A DNA stretch of 64,000 nt from Cryptomeria japonica (lineage: Eukaryota > Streptophyta > Pinopsida > Cupressales > Cupressaceae), in NCBI RefSeq assembly GCF_030272615.1, contig NC_081411.1:180442977-180506976 (forward strand), given 5' to 3'. Within the stretch, counting starts at the first letter, position 1. Every line of letters begins with the position of its first letter. The notes under the pieces are model-generated. The model was not told the DNA's origin. It worked only from the letters and a program-made list of their open reading frames with translations, and made no database searches. Positions 9,596 through 20,743 of the stretch are shown here, piece after piece. A program made the translations under genes and the position numbers.

Positions 9596-12216
9596 TTATG
9601 ATAATAAGGAATAATACTTGTCAAAAATAGATTTAAAGTCCTGCAAGAATTGTTTCATCGATAAAGACCAGGACTCAAGTAGGGAGGTGGCTACTTCTTT
9701 CTCTGTTTGCATCTGGGAGACCTGTTCTTCCATGGCATCGATTGTGCTCATCTCCTGTGTCACTGTTAAGTCATCCAAGTTTAGATAGCACTTCTGAAGA
9801 ATTTGCAATCGTGGAAGTAGAACCAGTTGTAGCTCCTGCAAATCTCTAGATCAGGTGCTGATCTCTTGCTCCATTTTTGCTGATTGGATGTGAAACCGGT
9901 GAACAATTTGCCCATAAGTTTTAAAGGAATCATAAGGTGGATTGAGTGTTCTCATGTAGGACTGCAAGTCCATTTTAAGCTTTTACTTCTGAGCTAGCAC
10001 ATCATCATAGAACATATGGGGTTGGCATATCTTGTTGAGTAGTAGATTCCCCTTATCCAGAGCGTCCCTTATATCCTTTTGTTCTTTCTTTAGTTCACAC
10101 CAGAGCTATATTAAGAGCTTTTTGATGCTCCTTCTTGACATTTGCTTCTGCTACCTCTTCTAGGCTCTGCACCTAATCATCCACTACTGTACATAGGATC
10201 TTTAGTTTGGCCAGTGATGATTCAGTGTTGGGAAGGTTAGTACTAGGTATTAGACTAGTAAGAGTGTCCACAGCGGCTTGAATTACATCCTACTCCTTCT
10301 TCCTCCATATGTTTTCAAGCCATTCTTGGGAAACTTTGATGTTCTGCATCAGCTCCATTTCACTTGCAGACTGGAGGCCGATAGAACTGGTGAGGTCAGC
10401 CAGTTTGGCTTGCCTACTAGTTGCCTTCAGAGTCTCCATCTGGATTCTCTTTGCCACTTCTCTTTCCTTATCCTCTTCTGCTTTCTTCTTCTCCACATCT
10501 CTTCTCTTCTCCTCTTCTTTGTCCTCCTCAACCTTTTTCTTTTTTGCTTCCTTCTTCTTCTCTTGTTCCTTATCTTCCTCTTCCTTCTTCTTCCTCTCTA
10601 CTTCCTTCTTCTTCTCCTATTCCTTATCATCCTTTTCCTTCTTCTTCCTCTCTACTTCCTTTTTCTTCTCCTGTTCCTTATCTTCCTCTTCTTTCTTTTC
10701 TTTTCATCTTCTTGCTAATTTTTCTCTTCTTCATCCTTCTTCCTCTTCTCCTCTTCATTGTTCTTCTTCTTCTCTTCTTCATCCTTTTTCTTCTTCTCTT
10801 CTTCATCCTTCTTCTTCTCCTCCTCTTCACCCTTTTTCTGCTTCTCTTCTTCATCCTTTTTCCTCTGCTCGGCCTCTTCCTTTGCCACTTCTTGTTTGTC
10901 CTCGGCTTGCTTATCAACCTGTTTAGCCTATTGCTCCTATCCTATTGCTTCAGATGGTGTTTCCTGAGTAACATCCTCTACGTCCAGAGCATTGACATCA
11001 ATGGTGTCGATTGGTTCAACAATCGGATTTCCTTCATCATCAAATACTTCATCTAGTTTGGATATAACCGATTCTTTTTCAGCTTGCCGGTTGGCTAGAC
11101 ATGCTTTGTGAGATTGGACAACGGTTGTCATTTACTAATTAGTGTCTTTTTCAACATCATCAACTCTACCTTCCAACAGCCAGAGTCTTCTTCTTCTAGT
11201 GAAGAAGAGTCCTTTATTTTGATCAATAACATCAAATAATTTAGAATTTGATAGGTCAGGAAAGTACTGTGCAAAAACTTTCTCCCTAATTTCCTGTTCC
11301 TTCTCTTTGGCAATGCCCCATCTATTATCTAATGACTTATATAAAGAATCTAGTGTTTGAGATTTAATCTCTGAGGGCGACCGGTCATTAACACATAAAT
11401 ACTAAATTATTTCCTTTTCAACCGCTTCCTTTTCATCATCATTAAAGTCATCAAAACACTCAATTAAGTCATGTAGCACTTTTCTCCTAACATTCTTTAT
11501 TGTTCTTTGACAATGTGTCAAAGGTTTATAGGAAGAGATATCTATATTTACTGGTGCAGATGATGTCAGTTCATTCTTTGTCTTTCTCTTTGCTTGACGT
11601 GTTTTCTTTGGTTTTTCCTCAGACACAGTTTCTTTTGAGTCTAGAGAGGTATTCCTTATCTTCCTCTTTCTCTTGAACACTTTAGCCAGTGCTGCTTCAG
11701 GTTTCTTCTTAGCTAGTGACCGCTTGGTCACTTTTTGAGTTGCAGTAGTAATCGGTGCTGATGTTGCAGGCACTGCCTTTGCCTTCTTCATTGCAGGTTC
11801 TTTTCCTTTCTTTGCAGAGGGTTCCTTGATCATTGTAACCCTTTCCAGATAGGTTCCAATCCTCTTTTCCTTAGGATCAAGAGGTGAGGCAATAAGGGTA
11901 GAGGCATACCCTTCCAGCATATCGTACATCACCTCATAGCCCATTGGCTCCACTTCTTCCTGTCTAGGCTCAACAACCTCCATTATGCATTTATCCACTT
12001 AGATGGTGAAACATATATCATCTTCATATTTCTTAACGATGTCACCTGATATCCTCTTTCTTTGGCTCATTTTCCATTTGAACTCATCAAAATACTTGTT
12101 TAGAACATCAAGGTAACCGGTTCCAATTGCTTCAATGCTTTCCTTGATTTGCTTGGTCATCGGTTGGTCAGCAGACCACTAGACATCTCCTACTCCTGGA
12201 AAGTAGCCTTGGAAAT
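9596..12216 (-). pseudogene. Element D ORF2, C-terminal part
   Basis: Continues the ORF2 that starts at 18963, after the J insertion. The right end carries a segment ending KKYEDDICFTI, which matches the B homologue NKYKDEICFVI. Then come YDMLEGYASTLIASP, a basic Lys/Arg-rich stretch, the acidic DDFNDDEKEAVEKE motif, and a very long Lys/Glu-rich charged stretch (about 10500-10925). The C-terminal part has SASEMELMQNI and a predicted helical tail that stops near 9596. Charged repeats and heptad-like spacing suggest extended helix or coiled coil. Function is unknown. Several stops and frame changes are present. The homologues in B and G support one conserved two-part protein. Confidence 0.7.
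10500..10925 (-). repeat. Pyrimidine-rich minisatellite encoding a Lys/Glu repeat in ORF2
   Basis: The plus strand is almost all T and C. A unit of about 66 bp (TTCTTCTCCTGTTCCTTATC and its variants) repeats three times from about 10545 to 10690, followed by shorter units around CTTCTTCATCC to about 10870. In the minus-strand ORF2 frame this reads as KKK-EEE-DKE type repeats with only scattered stops, so it is an in-frame coding repeat rather than simple junk. Confidence 0.8.
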
Positions 12217-12221
12217 AGAAG

Positions 12222-13116
12222 TGTTAGGAAAAATGGTGTCTCAACCTTGCATTTATGCGAGGTTACTATTTATAGTAAGTTTTCATTTGAGCACGAAATG
12301 GTGCGAAACTCTCCCTGAAGCTTCTGGTTGGCTAGATAAGCATTTCGATAAAGTTGCGTTGCAAGGTCACAGCTAGTTTTGAAGATATTAAAGTTTTCAT
12401 CTTGGAGGGGTGCGATAAAATGTTTAAACTTAATTTTGGAGGCTTTAGAGGATTTGAAATGCCCTAAAAAGTGGTTGTAACTGGCGTAGCGGTTACGAGG
12501 TGATAGAGCACTTCGCAAGCTTTCTAGCGCTTCAAACGGTTCGTCAATCGGACACCCGGTTCTCAAGTTATGGCCTCCGAAAGTTTGTACTCCTGAAATA
12601 GGAAAAATAATTTGTATCGGATACATAAATGAGCTGTAAAAGGGAGCGACATGTGTTGATGTGTGCTTTAACATGTCATAGGGCATCTAGAAGGGAGATA
12701 AGGTCGGCTACACCTTATTGGGTGGTTTTAGCCCATGGTTTTGTAATACTGTTTGACGGTTTCTTGTATTGTATCTCCTATTTATGAGGTGTGTGAGATA
12801 GAGGTTGGGGGTAAGAGAGTCTTATGGCTATTAAGTTGCCTCTGAATCTCTGATTAGTGGTACTCCTGCGAAGAGCTTGCTCTGCAAGTATGTTGTAATC
12901 TATTTTTGATTGCTGAATAAAATATTGAGCTGCTTTTGGAGTGTGGGGTTTTTCTCCCGAAAGGGTTTTCCCCACGTAAATCACTGTGTTGTGGTATGAA
13001 TACTATTATATCTATTTCTATTTTCTATAACTGTTGTAACGATCTGAAAAAGTTTTGCATTACCCTCCTCTCAAGGTTAGTGTAGGAAGTTATTTCCACT
13101 ACTTAATTTCCTTACA
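12222..13116 (+). repeat. Element J 5' LTR (895 bp)
   Basis: Begins TGTTAGGAAAAATGG and ends ATTTCCTTACA. Near the 3' end, GTGGGG (12943-12948) pairs with CCCCAC (12970-12975), enclosing CCC-GAAA-GGG (12956-12965), a GNRA-type tetraloop. A TATA-like TATTTATAGTAAG lies at about 12266. Confidence 0.95.
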
Positions 13117-13240
13117 AGTGGTATCAGAGCCTGATCACCTTTGGTTTCAATTGTGGGCAGTTGGGTTTTTTGAACTAATCCAGATTTGAGTGGGAGCTTG
13201 TGCAGAAGACACTTTTTGATCTTGTTGCAGGAATATTCAG
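13117..13240 (+). promoter_or_regulatory. Element J primer-binding site and leader
   Basis: TGGTATCAGAGCCTG at 13119-13133, two bases after the LTR, is complementary to the 3' end of initiator methionine tRNA, the usual Copia primer. The leader runs to the gag start at 13241. Confidence 0.9.
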
Positions 13241-14065
13241 ATGGTGAGTTTGTCAGGGAGAATAGAGGTGGAAAAATTTAATGGAAGTAATTTTGAGATG
13301 TGGAAGCTGAAGATGGAAGATCTGCTAATAGATCGAGATCTTTGGGATGCTGTTGATGCAAATGTCCAAAGGCCCTCAGATCCTACTATGGTACCTCAGT
13401 ATGATGTTATGGACCGAAAAGCCAAGGGTCTAATCAGACTATGCCTGGCAGACTCTGTTCTAATCAATGTCCATGAAGAAAACTCTACAAAGAAGCTATG
13501 GACTAAGCTTGGTGAGATGTATCAAGCGAAATCTTTATTAAATCAAATTTTCTTAAGAAAGAAATTGTATTCCTTGAAGATGGAAGAGGGTGGACGAATT
13601 GCAGACCACCTGGAAGCATTCAATATGTTGGTGGCTCAATTAGTATCCGTTGGTGTTAAGATGGACGAGGAGGAGAAATGTCAGATCTTGCTTTGTTCTT
13701 TGCCTGATTTGTGGGATTCTCTTGTTATGGCTATCGGTAGTACTTCTGTTGTTTTGAAATCTGAAGATGTGGTGGGTGCCCTACTCGGTGAAGAGATGTG
13801 AAGGAAGGTATCCATCAATTCAAAGGAAGCCCTAACTATTCGTGGAAGACCTAAGGAGAAAGGCAAGAAGAATGAGAAGCGTGACAAGTCCAAATCCAAA
13901 GGGAGATCGAAATCTCCTGAAAAGTCCAAAGTCATTTGCTGGAATTGCAGTAAATCGGGTCACATCCGTAAGGACTGCAAAGAAGAAAAGAAGAAGAAGA
14001 AAAAGAAAAAGTTCGATTCTGATTCTAAGTCCGACAAGGAAGATGGCGATGCATTTATTGCAGCT
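13241..14065 (+). pseudogene. Element J gag
   Basis: Encodes a Copia capsid-nucleocapsid protein. The start MVSLSGRIEVEKFNG leads into FEMWKLKMEDLLIDRDLW, the UBN2/gag-polypeptide pattern of Tnt1-like elements. The CCHC zinc knuckle CWNCSKSGHIRKDC is encoded at 13938-13979, followed by a Lys-rich run. An in-frame TGA at 13799-13801 (after GEEM, where Trp is usual) interrupts it. The ATG at 13241 is chosen because the conserved domain begins within 15 residues of it and it follows the leader directly. Gag continues in frame with protease, as is normal for Copia single polyproteins. Confidence 0.9.
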
Positions 14066-15546
14066 TTGGTGACTCATGCAGGTAATGATGCCTGGCTAAT
14101 TAACTCAGGTGCATCTTTTCATATGACTTCCAATAGAGATTGGTTTTCTGAATATGAAGGATTTAATGGAGGTAAGGTGTACTTGGGTGATGATTCATCT
14201 CTAGACATTGTTGGTCGAGGTAAAGTTAGAATCAGGTTTTTTGATGGTAGAATAAAAAGGATTAATGGTGTGCTGCATATCCCTGGATTAAAACGAAACC
14301 TGTTATCTGTGAGCAAACTAATAGATGCGGGTGTGCAGGTAGTCTTTTCTAAAGCCGAATGTAAGATGATTAAGGGTGCTATGGTAGTTGCTAGAGGTGT
14401 CAAGTTTGGCACTTTGTATAAGCTTGAAGCATACACTGTTGAGTGTAATAGCACTTCTGTAAAAAGTAAATCTACGGATACTTCACTGGAAGATTTGAAG
14501 GTTTCACGTTCAGTAGATGGAAATGGTTTTTAGGTACCTAAGGGTGCTCTTTCGTCTGAAGCAAAGTTACCTGCAGAGAAGACTATGTTATGGCACCAGA
14601 GACTTGGCCACATTGGAGAAAAGGGTCTAAGGACCTTGAAAAATAAAAACCTTGTTGAAGGTTTGAATGATTGCAATCTTGACTTTGATTTCTGTGAGAA
14701 TTGCATTTATGAAAAACAAAACCGCGTTCAGTTTTACTCGAGTTCTCATAAAACTTGTGGTGTTTTGGATCTTATCCATTCTGATGTGTTTGGTCTAGTA
14801 GATGTCTCTTCGATTGGAAAATCCACATATTATGTTTCATTTATTGATGATTTTAGTAGAAGGATATGGGTATATTTTCTAAAGAGTAAATCTGAAGTTT
14901 TTAGTCATTTTAAAGAATTTAAAGCAATGGTTGAGTTGCAGACTGGAAAGAAAATAAAATGTTTGAGAACTGATAATGGCGGTGAGTTTTGCTCTAATGA
15001 TTTTGATAGATTCTGTAAAGACTGTGGAATTAACAGGCAGAAGACAACTCCATATTCTCTACAACAGAATGGAGTTGCAGAAAGAATGAACAGGACACTG
15101 ATGGAGAAGGCTAGGAGTATATTGAGTGGTGCTGGTCTCGAACAAAATTTTTGGGCTAAAGCTGTTGCCACTACTTGCTACCTGATTAACAGGTCTCCTA
15201 CATTAGCTCTTGTTGATAAAACGCCTATGGAAGCATGGTCAGGTCACAAGCCTTCATTGAGACATCTTAGAGTTTTTGGTTGCGAAGCATATGCACATGT
15301 GCCAAAGGAGAAGCAAACAAAGTTGGAGAACAAGGCTGTGAAATGTATCTTCATCGGGTGTAGTTATGGTGTGAAAGGATACAAGCTTTGGGACCCTGTT
15401 GCACAAAAGGTAATTCATAGTAGAAGTGTTATTTTTAGAGAAATTAAGTCTCCTTCTATTACATTGCAGCCAGAACAGACTAAAAAAGATGTGATTCAAC
15501 TTCCTTCTACACCTGAAAGAGTTGAATCGAGACCCCTAGATAGGTA
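14066..15546 (+). pseudogene. Element J protease, pre-integrase and integrase
   Basis: The protease motif reads WLINSGASFHM where the family has an Asp before SGAS, so the catalytic Asp is replaced by Asn. The pre-integrase HHCC region shows LWHQRLGHIGEKGL and CENCIYEKQ. Integrase catalytic residues are all visible: IHSDVFG, RTDNGGEFC, and NGVAERMNRT (D, D, E). A TAG at 14531-14533 separates protease from the pre-integrase region and a TAA ends the stretch at about 15546. The integrase core itself is uninterrupted for 320 codons. This enzyme would join element DNA to the host chromosome. Confidence 0.92.
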
Positions 15547-17283
15547 AGAAGTTGAGGAGAGCTCGTCTAGCTCTAAATCTTCAGAAGAGGAGGAAGAACC
15601 TCCAACTCAGCTTGTTCGAAGGTCTACAAGACATAGACAACCACCTGAAAGGTATTCACCTAATGATTGGAGATGTATTTTTGCTCTGAATACTAGTGTG
15701 GATGAACCAAAATCTGTAGAAGAGGCATTAGGTATGAATGATGCAGAATCTTGGAAGATTGCTATGGAGGAAGAAATGGCAGCTTTGAAAAAGAATGATA
15801 CATGAGATCTTGTACCATTGCTTGAAGGATGAAAACCTGTTGGTTGTAAATGGGTGTTCAAGAAAAAGATTGGTTTAGATTGAAGCATTGAGAAGTATAA
15901 AGAAAGGTTGGTTGCAAAAGGCTACTCTCAGGTTGAGGGTGTTGATTACAGTGAGATATTTTCTCCTATTGCAAAAATGATGTCCATTAGATTTTTGCTT
16001 TCTATTGCTACTGCTTATGATTTAGAGGTTGAGCAAATGGATGTGAAAATAGCTTTCCTTCATGGTGATTTGGAGGAAGATATTTATATGACACAGCCAG
16101 AGCACTATGTGGTGAAAGGCAAAAGTAATTTGGTCTGTAAATTGAAGAAATCTTTGTATGGCCTCAAACAAATCCTAGGATGTGGTACCAAAAATTTGAT
16201 ACATATGTGTTGAGTTTGAGATTTGAACGTTCTAAATCAGATCACTATGTTTATTATAAATCTGATGGTGATCATTTCTTATTCATTGCATTGTATGTTG
16301 ATGATATGTTATTCATTGGTAAAGGGAAAGGAATGATTTCAGAACTGAAGTCTCAGCTCACTGCTAAATTTGAAATGAAAGATCTTGGTGCAACAAAGCA
16401 CATTCTTGGGATGGAAATTAAAAGAGATAGGGTGAACAAAAAGCTATGGCTAGGCCAGAGTAAGTATGTGAATTCAGTGTTACAGAGGTTCAACATGTAG
16501 AATTGTAGACCATTGAGTGTTCCTTTTACAGTTGGAATGAAACTATCTATTTCAGATTGTCCTACATCCCCATTGGAGATGGAAGACATGAGCAGAGTGC
16601 CTTACCAGAGTGTGGTTGGAAGCTTGATGTATGCTATGGTCTATACTAGACCAGACATTGCCCAAGCAGTGGGAGTACTTTCTAGATATATGTCTAATCT
16701 TGGTAGAGTTCATTGGGATGCAGTCAAAAGAGTCTTTAGATATTTGAAGGGTACTTCAGAGTATTCTTTGTGTTATCATGGTAATTCAGTTGGAGACATG
16801 ACTTCCCTTGATATCCATGGTTATGTGGATTTAGATTGGGCAGGTGATATTGATAGCAGAAGATCCACCAGTGCTTATGTGTTTACTTTGTTTGGTGGTG
16901 CAATTAGTTGGATGAGTAAGCGACAGACTGTGGTTGCTTTATCCACTACTGAAGCAGAGTATATGGTAGCTACTCATGCTTGTAAAGAGGCCATTTGGCT
17001 TAAGAGACTATGTTCAGATATTGGAATAAAACAAGGTACAGTGACAGTTTACTGTGACAGTCAGAGTGCAATTAGCCTAGCTAAGAACTCGACATTTCAT
17101 GCCCGGACCAAACATATTGATGTTCAGCATCATTTTGTTAGAGATATGGTCAAAGATGGTAGGGTGAAGCTGGTTAAAGTGGAAACTTTGATGAATATTG
17201 CAGATGCTTTAACTAAGGTTGTGAGCACAGAGAAGTTCAGATGGTGTTTAGAGTCTATGGGCCTTATGGCCCCTAGCAATTGA
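15547..17283 (+). pseudogene. Element J reverse transcriptase and RNase H
   Basis: RT blocks include KWVFKKK, RLVAKGYSQVEGVDY, MDVKIAFLHGDLEE, SLYGLKQ and the catalytic LYVDDML. RNase H shows VDLDWAGDIDSRRSTS, STTEAEYM and YCDSQSAI, ending near LTKVVSTEKF. TGA stops lie near 15803, 15829 and 15882, each in place of a Trp or Arg codon. A frameshift occurs around 16165-16200 after GLKQ, and TAG at 16498-16500 splits RT from the RNase H part. The stop at 17281-17283 is the natural end. Confidence 0.92.
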
Positions 17284-17339
17284 TTCATTGTGTTGACATT
17301 CCCTTCCGCTCCTGCAAGGTGTTCGACAAGTGGGAGATT
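17284..17339 (+). promoter_or_regulatory. Element J polypurine tract region
   Basis: AAGTGGGAGATT directly precedes the 3' LTR start TGTTGGG. This is the expected plus-strand primer of Copia elements. Confidence 0.85.
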
Positions 17340-18233
17340 TGTTGGGAAAAATGGTGTCTCAACTTTGCATTTATGCAAGGTTACTATTTATAGTAAGTTT
17401 TCATTTGAGCATGAAATGGTGCGAAACTCTCCCTGAAGCTTCTGGTTGGCTAGATAAGCATTCAGGTAAAGTTGCGTCGCAAGGTCACAGCTAGTTTTGA
17501 AGATATTAAAGTTTTCATCTTGGAGGGGTGCGATAAAATGTTTAAACTTAATTTTGGAGGCTTTAGAGGCTTCGAAATGCCCTGAAAAGTGGTCATAATT
17601 GGTGCAGTGGTTATGAGGTGATAGAGCACTTCGTGAGCTTTCCGGTGCTTAAACGGTTCGTCAATCGGACACCCGGTTCTCAAGTTATGGCCTCCAGAAG
17701 TTTGTACTCTTGAAATAGGAAAAATAATTTGTATCGGATACATAAATGAGTTGTAAAAGGGAGCGACATGTGTTGATGTGTGCTTTAACATGTTATAGGG
17801 CATCTAGAAGGGAGATAAGGTCGGCTACACCTTATTGGGTGGTTTTAGCCCATGGTTTTGTAATACCGTTTGACGGTTTCTTGTATTGTATCTCCTATTT
17901 ATGAGGTGTGTGAGATAGAGGTTGGGGGTAAGAGAGTCTTATGGCTATTAATTTGCCTCTGAATCTCTGATTAGTAGTACTCTTGCGAAGAGCTTGCTCT
18001 GCAAGTATGTTGTAATCTATTTTTGATTGCTGAATAAAATATTGAGCTGCTTTTGGAGTGTGGGGTTTTTCTCCCGAAAGGGTTTTCCCCACGTAAATCA
18101 CTGTGTTGTGGTATGAATGCTATTATATCCATTTCTATTTTCTGTAACTGTTGTAACAATCTGAAAAAGTTTTGCATTACCCTCCTCTCAAGGTTAGTGT
18201 AGGAAGTTGTTTCCGCTACTTAATTTCCTTACA
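17340..18233 (+). repeat. Element J 3' LTR (894 bp)
   Basis: Pairs with 12222-13116 and ends TTTCCTTACA. The GTGGGG...CCCCAC hairpin with the GAAA tetraloop is unchanged here, at about 18060-18092. Confidence 0.95.
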
Positions 18234-18238
18234 AGAAG

Positions 18239-18963
18239 AACAACCCAACCAGTAGTTGTCCAAACTTGAACCTTAGTGCATTATCTTGTTTGATCAACTT
18301 CAGATTCAACAAGAGTTGTCTCTACATACTAGTGCACAGGTCAAATGATGCATCCTCCTTTATCATCTGGTAAGTAACATTTACTGCTGCAACAGATACA
18401 GAGTTAATTCTACTAGCAGAGAATGTCTAGTAGCCTATCACCATGTAGGCATACTTAACCAAATCATCCTTGGTAGAATTGACTGTCTTGCCTCATGAGT
18501 CGCTCACTGAATCAGTGAGCTTGGACATTTTAGTTTTGCTTACTATCCTTAGGGCTGGCATTTCCCATGTGTTGTAGAAACTGGTGACTACATGAATTGT
18601 CTGCGATGTGATATCATGTGTTCTCTCTAGGTACATCTTGTCACCATGGACTCTACTCAGAATTATCCTTATATGATCCTCTGTGAAATCCTCCAGGAAG
18701 TAAACAACATTGTGGAGGTTCTTCTTCTCCAAAATATTATACTCCAGTTTGATCTTCTTATGCTTTCCACAAAATAAACCTAATTGGGAGTGGATAGCTA
18801 GAGACCCTAGGTCTTCAATCTTGCAATCTATGTAGTCAGAAATTTCCTCTTCTACTATCACACCAATCAGAACTTGTGATAGGGCATTATACTTAGACTT
18901 TCATTGAATAAAACCTGCAGACTCGACAAATTCACTAGAACTGGTATGAGATGCGGAAGCCAT
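18239..18963 (-). pseudogene. Element D ORF2, N-terminal part
   Basis: Starts at the ATG complementary to 18961-18963 with MASASHTSSSEFVESAGFIQ, matching the MASSFVPKF start of ORF2 in element B by position. A stop follows at 18901-18903. Downstream, HIRIILSRVHGDKMYL aligns with VIRIILSRVHGAFFWL of B, and an ITSQTIHVVTSF stretch aligns with ITKEAVKAVTGL. The frame is cut by the J insertion at 18238 and continues from 12216. The conserved block resembles in outline plant mobile-domain-like proteins often carried by plant transposable elements. That resemblance is by eye only. Confidence 0.7.
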
Positions 18964-19415
18964 AATAGAAATTTGAAGAACTCGAGAAATATCTTTTGAA
19001 ACACATGAATTTAGGGCTTGCAGATTCTCCTTCACTTCACACTCCATCAGTTGCTGAATCACTGCATTGTGTTCTCCACTTGACCGTTTGCAGTTTAAAT
19101 TTGAATCTCCTTCGTGGTTTCTCAATTTCTCAAAATCTCAACTCAAATTGCCTTTTCATCGCTCTGCTCTTTGAAAAACTTTTCTTCACTCGAAAATTGA
19201 TAGTGAGAAATGATTTGAAAAATGCTTTTAAGCATATTCCTCACCTACCATCATTAATGCTCCTCCATTAGGGTGTAAACCCTAATTTTCCATTTTTTAC
19301 CATTTTTGGTCTTCTGCCAAACGACAGGTATCACATACCAGTTAAGGTCTTTTACCGGTGTGAATCGGGGGTTCAAAACATTTCGCTGTTTGCTCCCCCT
19401 AAGCTTTTTTGAAGC
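18964..19415 (-). other. Element D ORF1-ORF2 spacer
   Basis: About 450 bp between the end of ORF1 and the start of ORF2. The plus strand carries AAACCCTAATTTTCC near 19277, but no repeated telomere-like array. No conserved coding block was recognised. Confidence 0.5.
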
Positions 19416-20693
19416 TTAGTTTGTCGGTTCCGTGATTTCCACACTAGGTGCAGAAACTGGTTCCTCTTGTAACACTGCTGGTTTCTTCTTCCAGGTTTTG
19501 TTCATGTCTGCTTGAATAGTGTCAACATCAATGTTTCCTTTTGGAGTGACCAATATATCATCAGATATGTTCTTTCTTGATCTACAGAATCTGGCAATGT
19601 GACCCGATTTGTTGTAGTGATAGCAGACCAATCCAGGTGCTCTCCAAGGTCCATTGTTCATGTTTCCATTCTTCCTTCTGCATGTTGTAAAAGTGTGACC
19701 ATGACCATGACAGACCATATAGTTTTCTCTCCATCTGGTTGCTGCTTGATAGCCACCGCTTCTTTGCTAATGATTGAAGGCATTAAACCAGTTGTGATTC
19801 CAGTTCACAAAAGGTTCAAGACCAGCTCCTTAGGTCCTCTGAGGATATCTATCAATGTTGTTCATAACTAACCTGCATTTAGATGCTTTATGCCCATATT
19901 TGTTGCATGCATAACAGTTACCATTGAATCTATAGGATCTAGGCTTATCATTTAGGAAATAAGGAAAATTGTTGTAAGCCTTACTCCTACACACATTTGC
20001 AGTATGTCCTTCTTTATGATTGTTGAAGCAAATAGGTTTAAACTTTTTCTTACCTTTATCCTTTGATGTTGATTGTTTCTTTGATGTTCTAGCATTTATA
20101 CCAGAGGTCTCACCTTCCTCATGACTAGAATAACCAAGTCCATTGGTATTCTTGACCGGTTTGGCAGATTCAAGCTTTTGCTCTAGCTTGATAGTACTCT
20201 TGTTGAACTTAGCAAGTATTTCCTTTGACTCAGAGAGTTCTTTGGAAATAGCAGCATTTGTTTCCAATAGGTTTTCATTCTTAGAGATGGCAATGTTCAG
20301 TTCTCCTTGCAAGTCTTCCTTTTCCACTTTGCTTGCATGGAGTTGAGCAGTTAGGGCACTGATCTCTTGTTTTAGCTTGGAGATCTCATGATCTCTTTCT
20401 TTCACTAGATCTTCAGCTTTCCTCCGGTTCTCAAGCTCTTGACACATCTAGATAGTCAGTCCTTCCAACTCCTTTCTCAAGTTGGAGTTTGATTCATTCA
20501 ACTTATTTACTTCTGCAATTAGGGCTTCCATGTCTGCTTCATCTGAAGAACTATTTTCAGATAGCTCCATCAGCTTTTCTGCATGTTCTCTCCTTTTTGC
20601 TTGAGATGCCTTGTATTTGACCATAAGATCATCATAGGCTTACTCAGACTGAGTGAGCCAATGAGTAAGTTCCCTTATAGAGTATTCCCTCAT
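19416..20693 (-). pseudogene. Element D ORF1: coiled-coil zinc-knuckle protein
   Basis: From MREYSIRELTHWLTQSE a long Glu/Lys/Leu-rich helix-forming region follows (NKLNESNSNLRKELEGL, DHEISKLKQEISALTAQL), which looks like a parallel coiled coil. After GLGYSSHEEGETSG come zinc knuckles: an intact CYACNKYGHKASKC, and degenerate ones CFNNHKEGHTANVC and CYHYNKSGHIARFC, each missing the second Cys. All parts are in one frame, with stops near 20640, 20448 and 19827. It is probably an RNA-binding, particle-forming gag substitute of about 425 codons, homologous to ORF1 of B (shared block FNG-C-CNKYGH). No protease or pol follows. Confidence 0.75.
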
Positions 20694-20730
20694 ATCTCTT
20701 TCCAAGTGGTTAAACTTATAGAAAGGTAGG

Positions 20731-20741
20731 CTCTGATACCA
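20731..20741 (-). promoter_or_regulatory. Element D primer-binding site
   Basis: CTCTGATACCA on the plus strand is TGGTATCAGAG in element sense, the initiator Met-tRNA-type site, two bases from the 5' LTR. It is the same site used by elements B, C, F and J. Confidence 0.9.
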
Positions 20742-20743
20742 AT

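Larger units (their letters stand above)
12222..18233 (+). mobile_element. Element J: complete Tnt1/Tork-like Copia retrotransposon
   Basis: Both LTRs (12222-13116 and 17340-18233) are present with TG...CA ends, and AGAAG at 12217-12221 is repeated at 18234-18238 as the target duplication. The interior encodes gag, protease, integrase, RT and RNase H in Copia order. It lies inside ORF2 of element D in opposite orientation. By eye the LTRs differ at roughly one site in 20 over the first 150 bp, so J is younger than its host but not new. The polyprotein has several stops and one frameshift, so J is not autonomous now. Confidence 0.95.

Noticed and set aside
10678-10917. Minus-strand Arg/Lys-rich 79-codon stretch that looks like a nuclear basic peptide
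   Set aside because: Shifted frame of the same minisatellite; the Lys/Glu frame is the one continuous with conserved ORF2.
10278-11056. Plus-strand open stretches rich in Phe, Leu and Ser that look like membrane proteins
   Set aside because: They are translations of the complement of the Lys/Glu minisatellite in ORF2 of element D.
13681-15499. Several minus-strand open stretches within element J
   Set aside because: All are antisense of the clear gag-pol frame.
19270-19290. Telomere-like AAACCCTAA
   Set aside because: Single copy only; no array.
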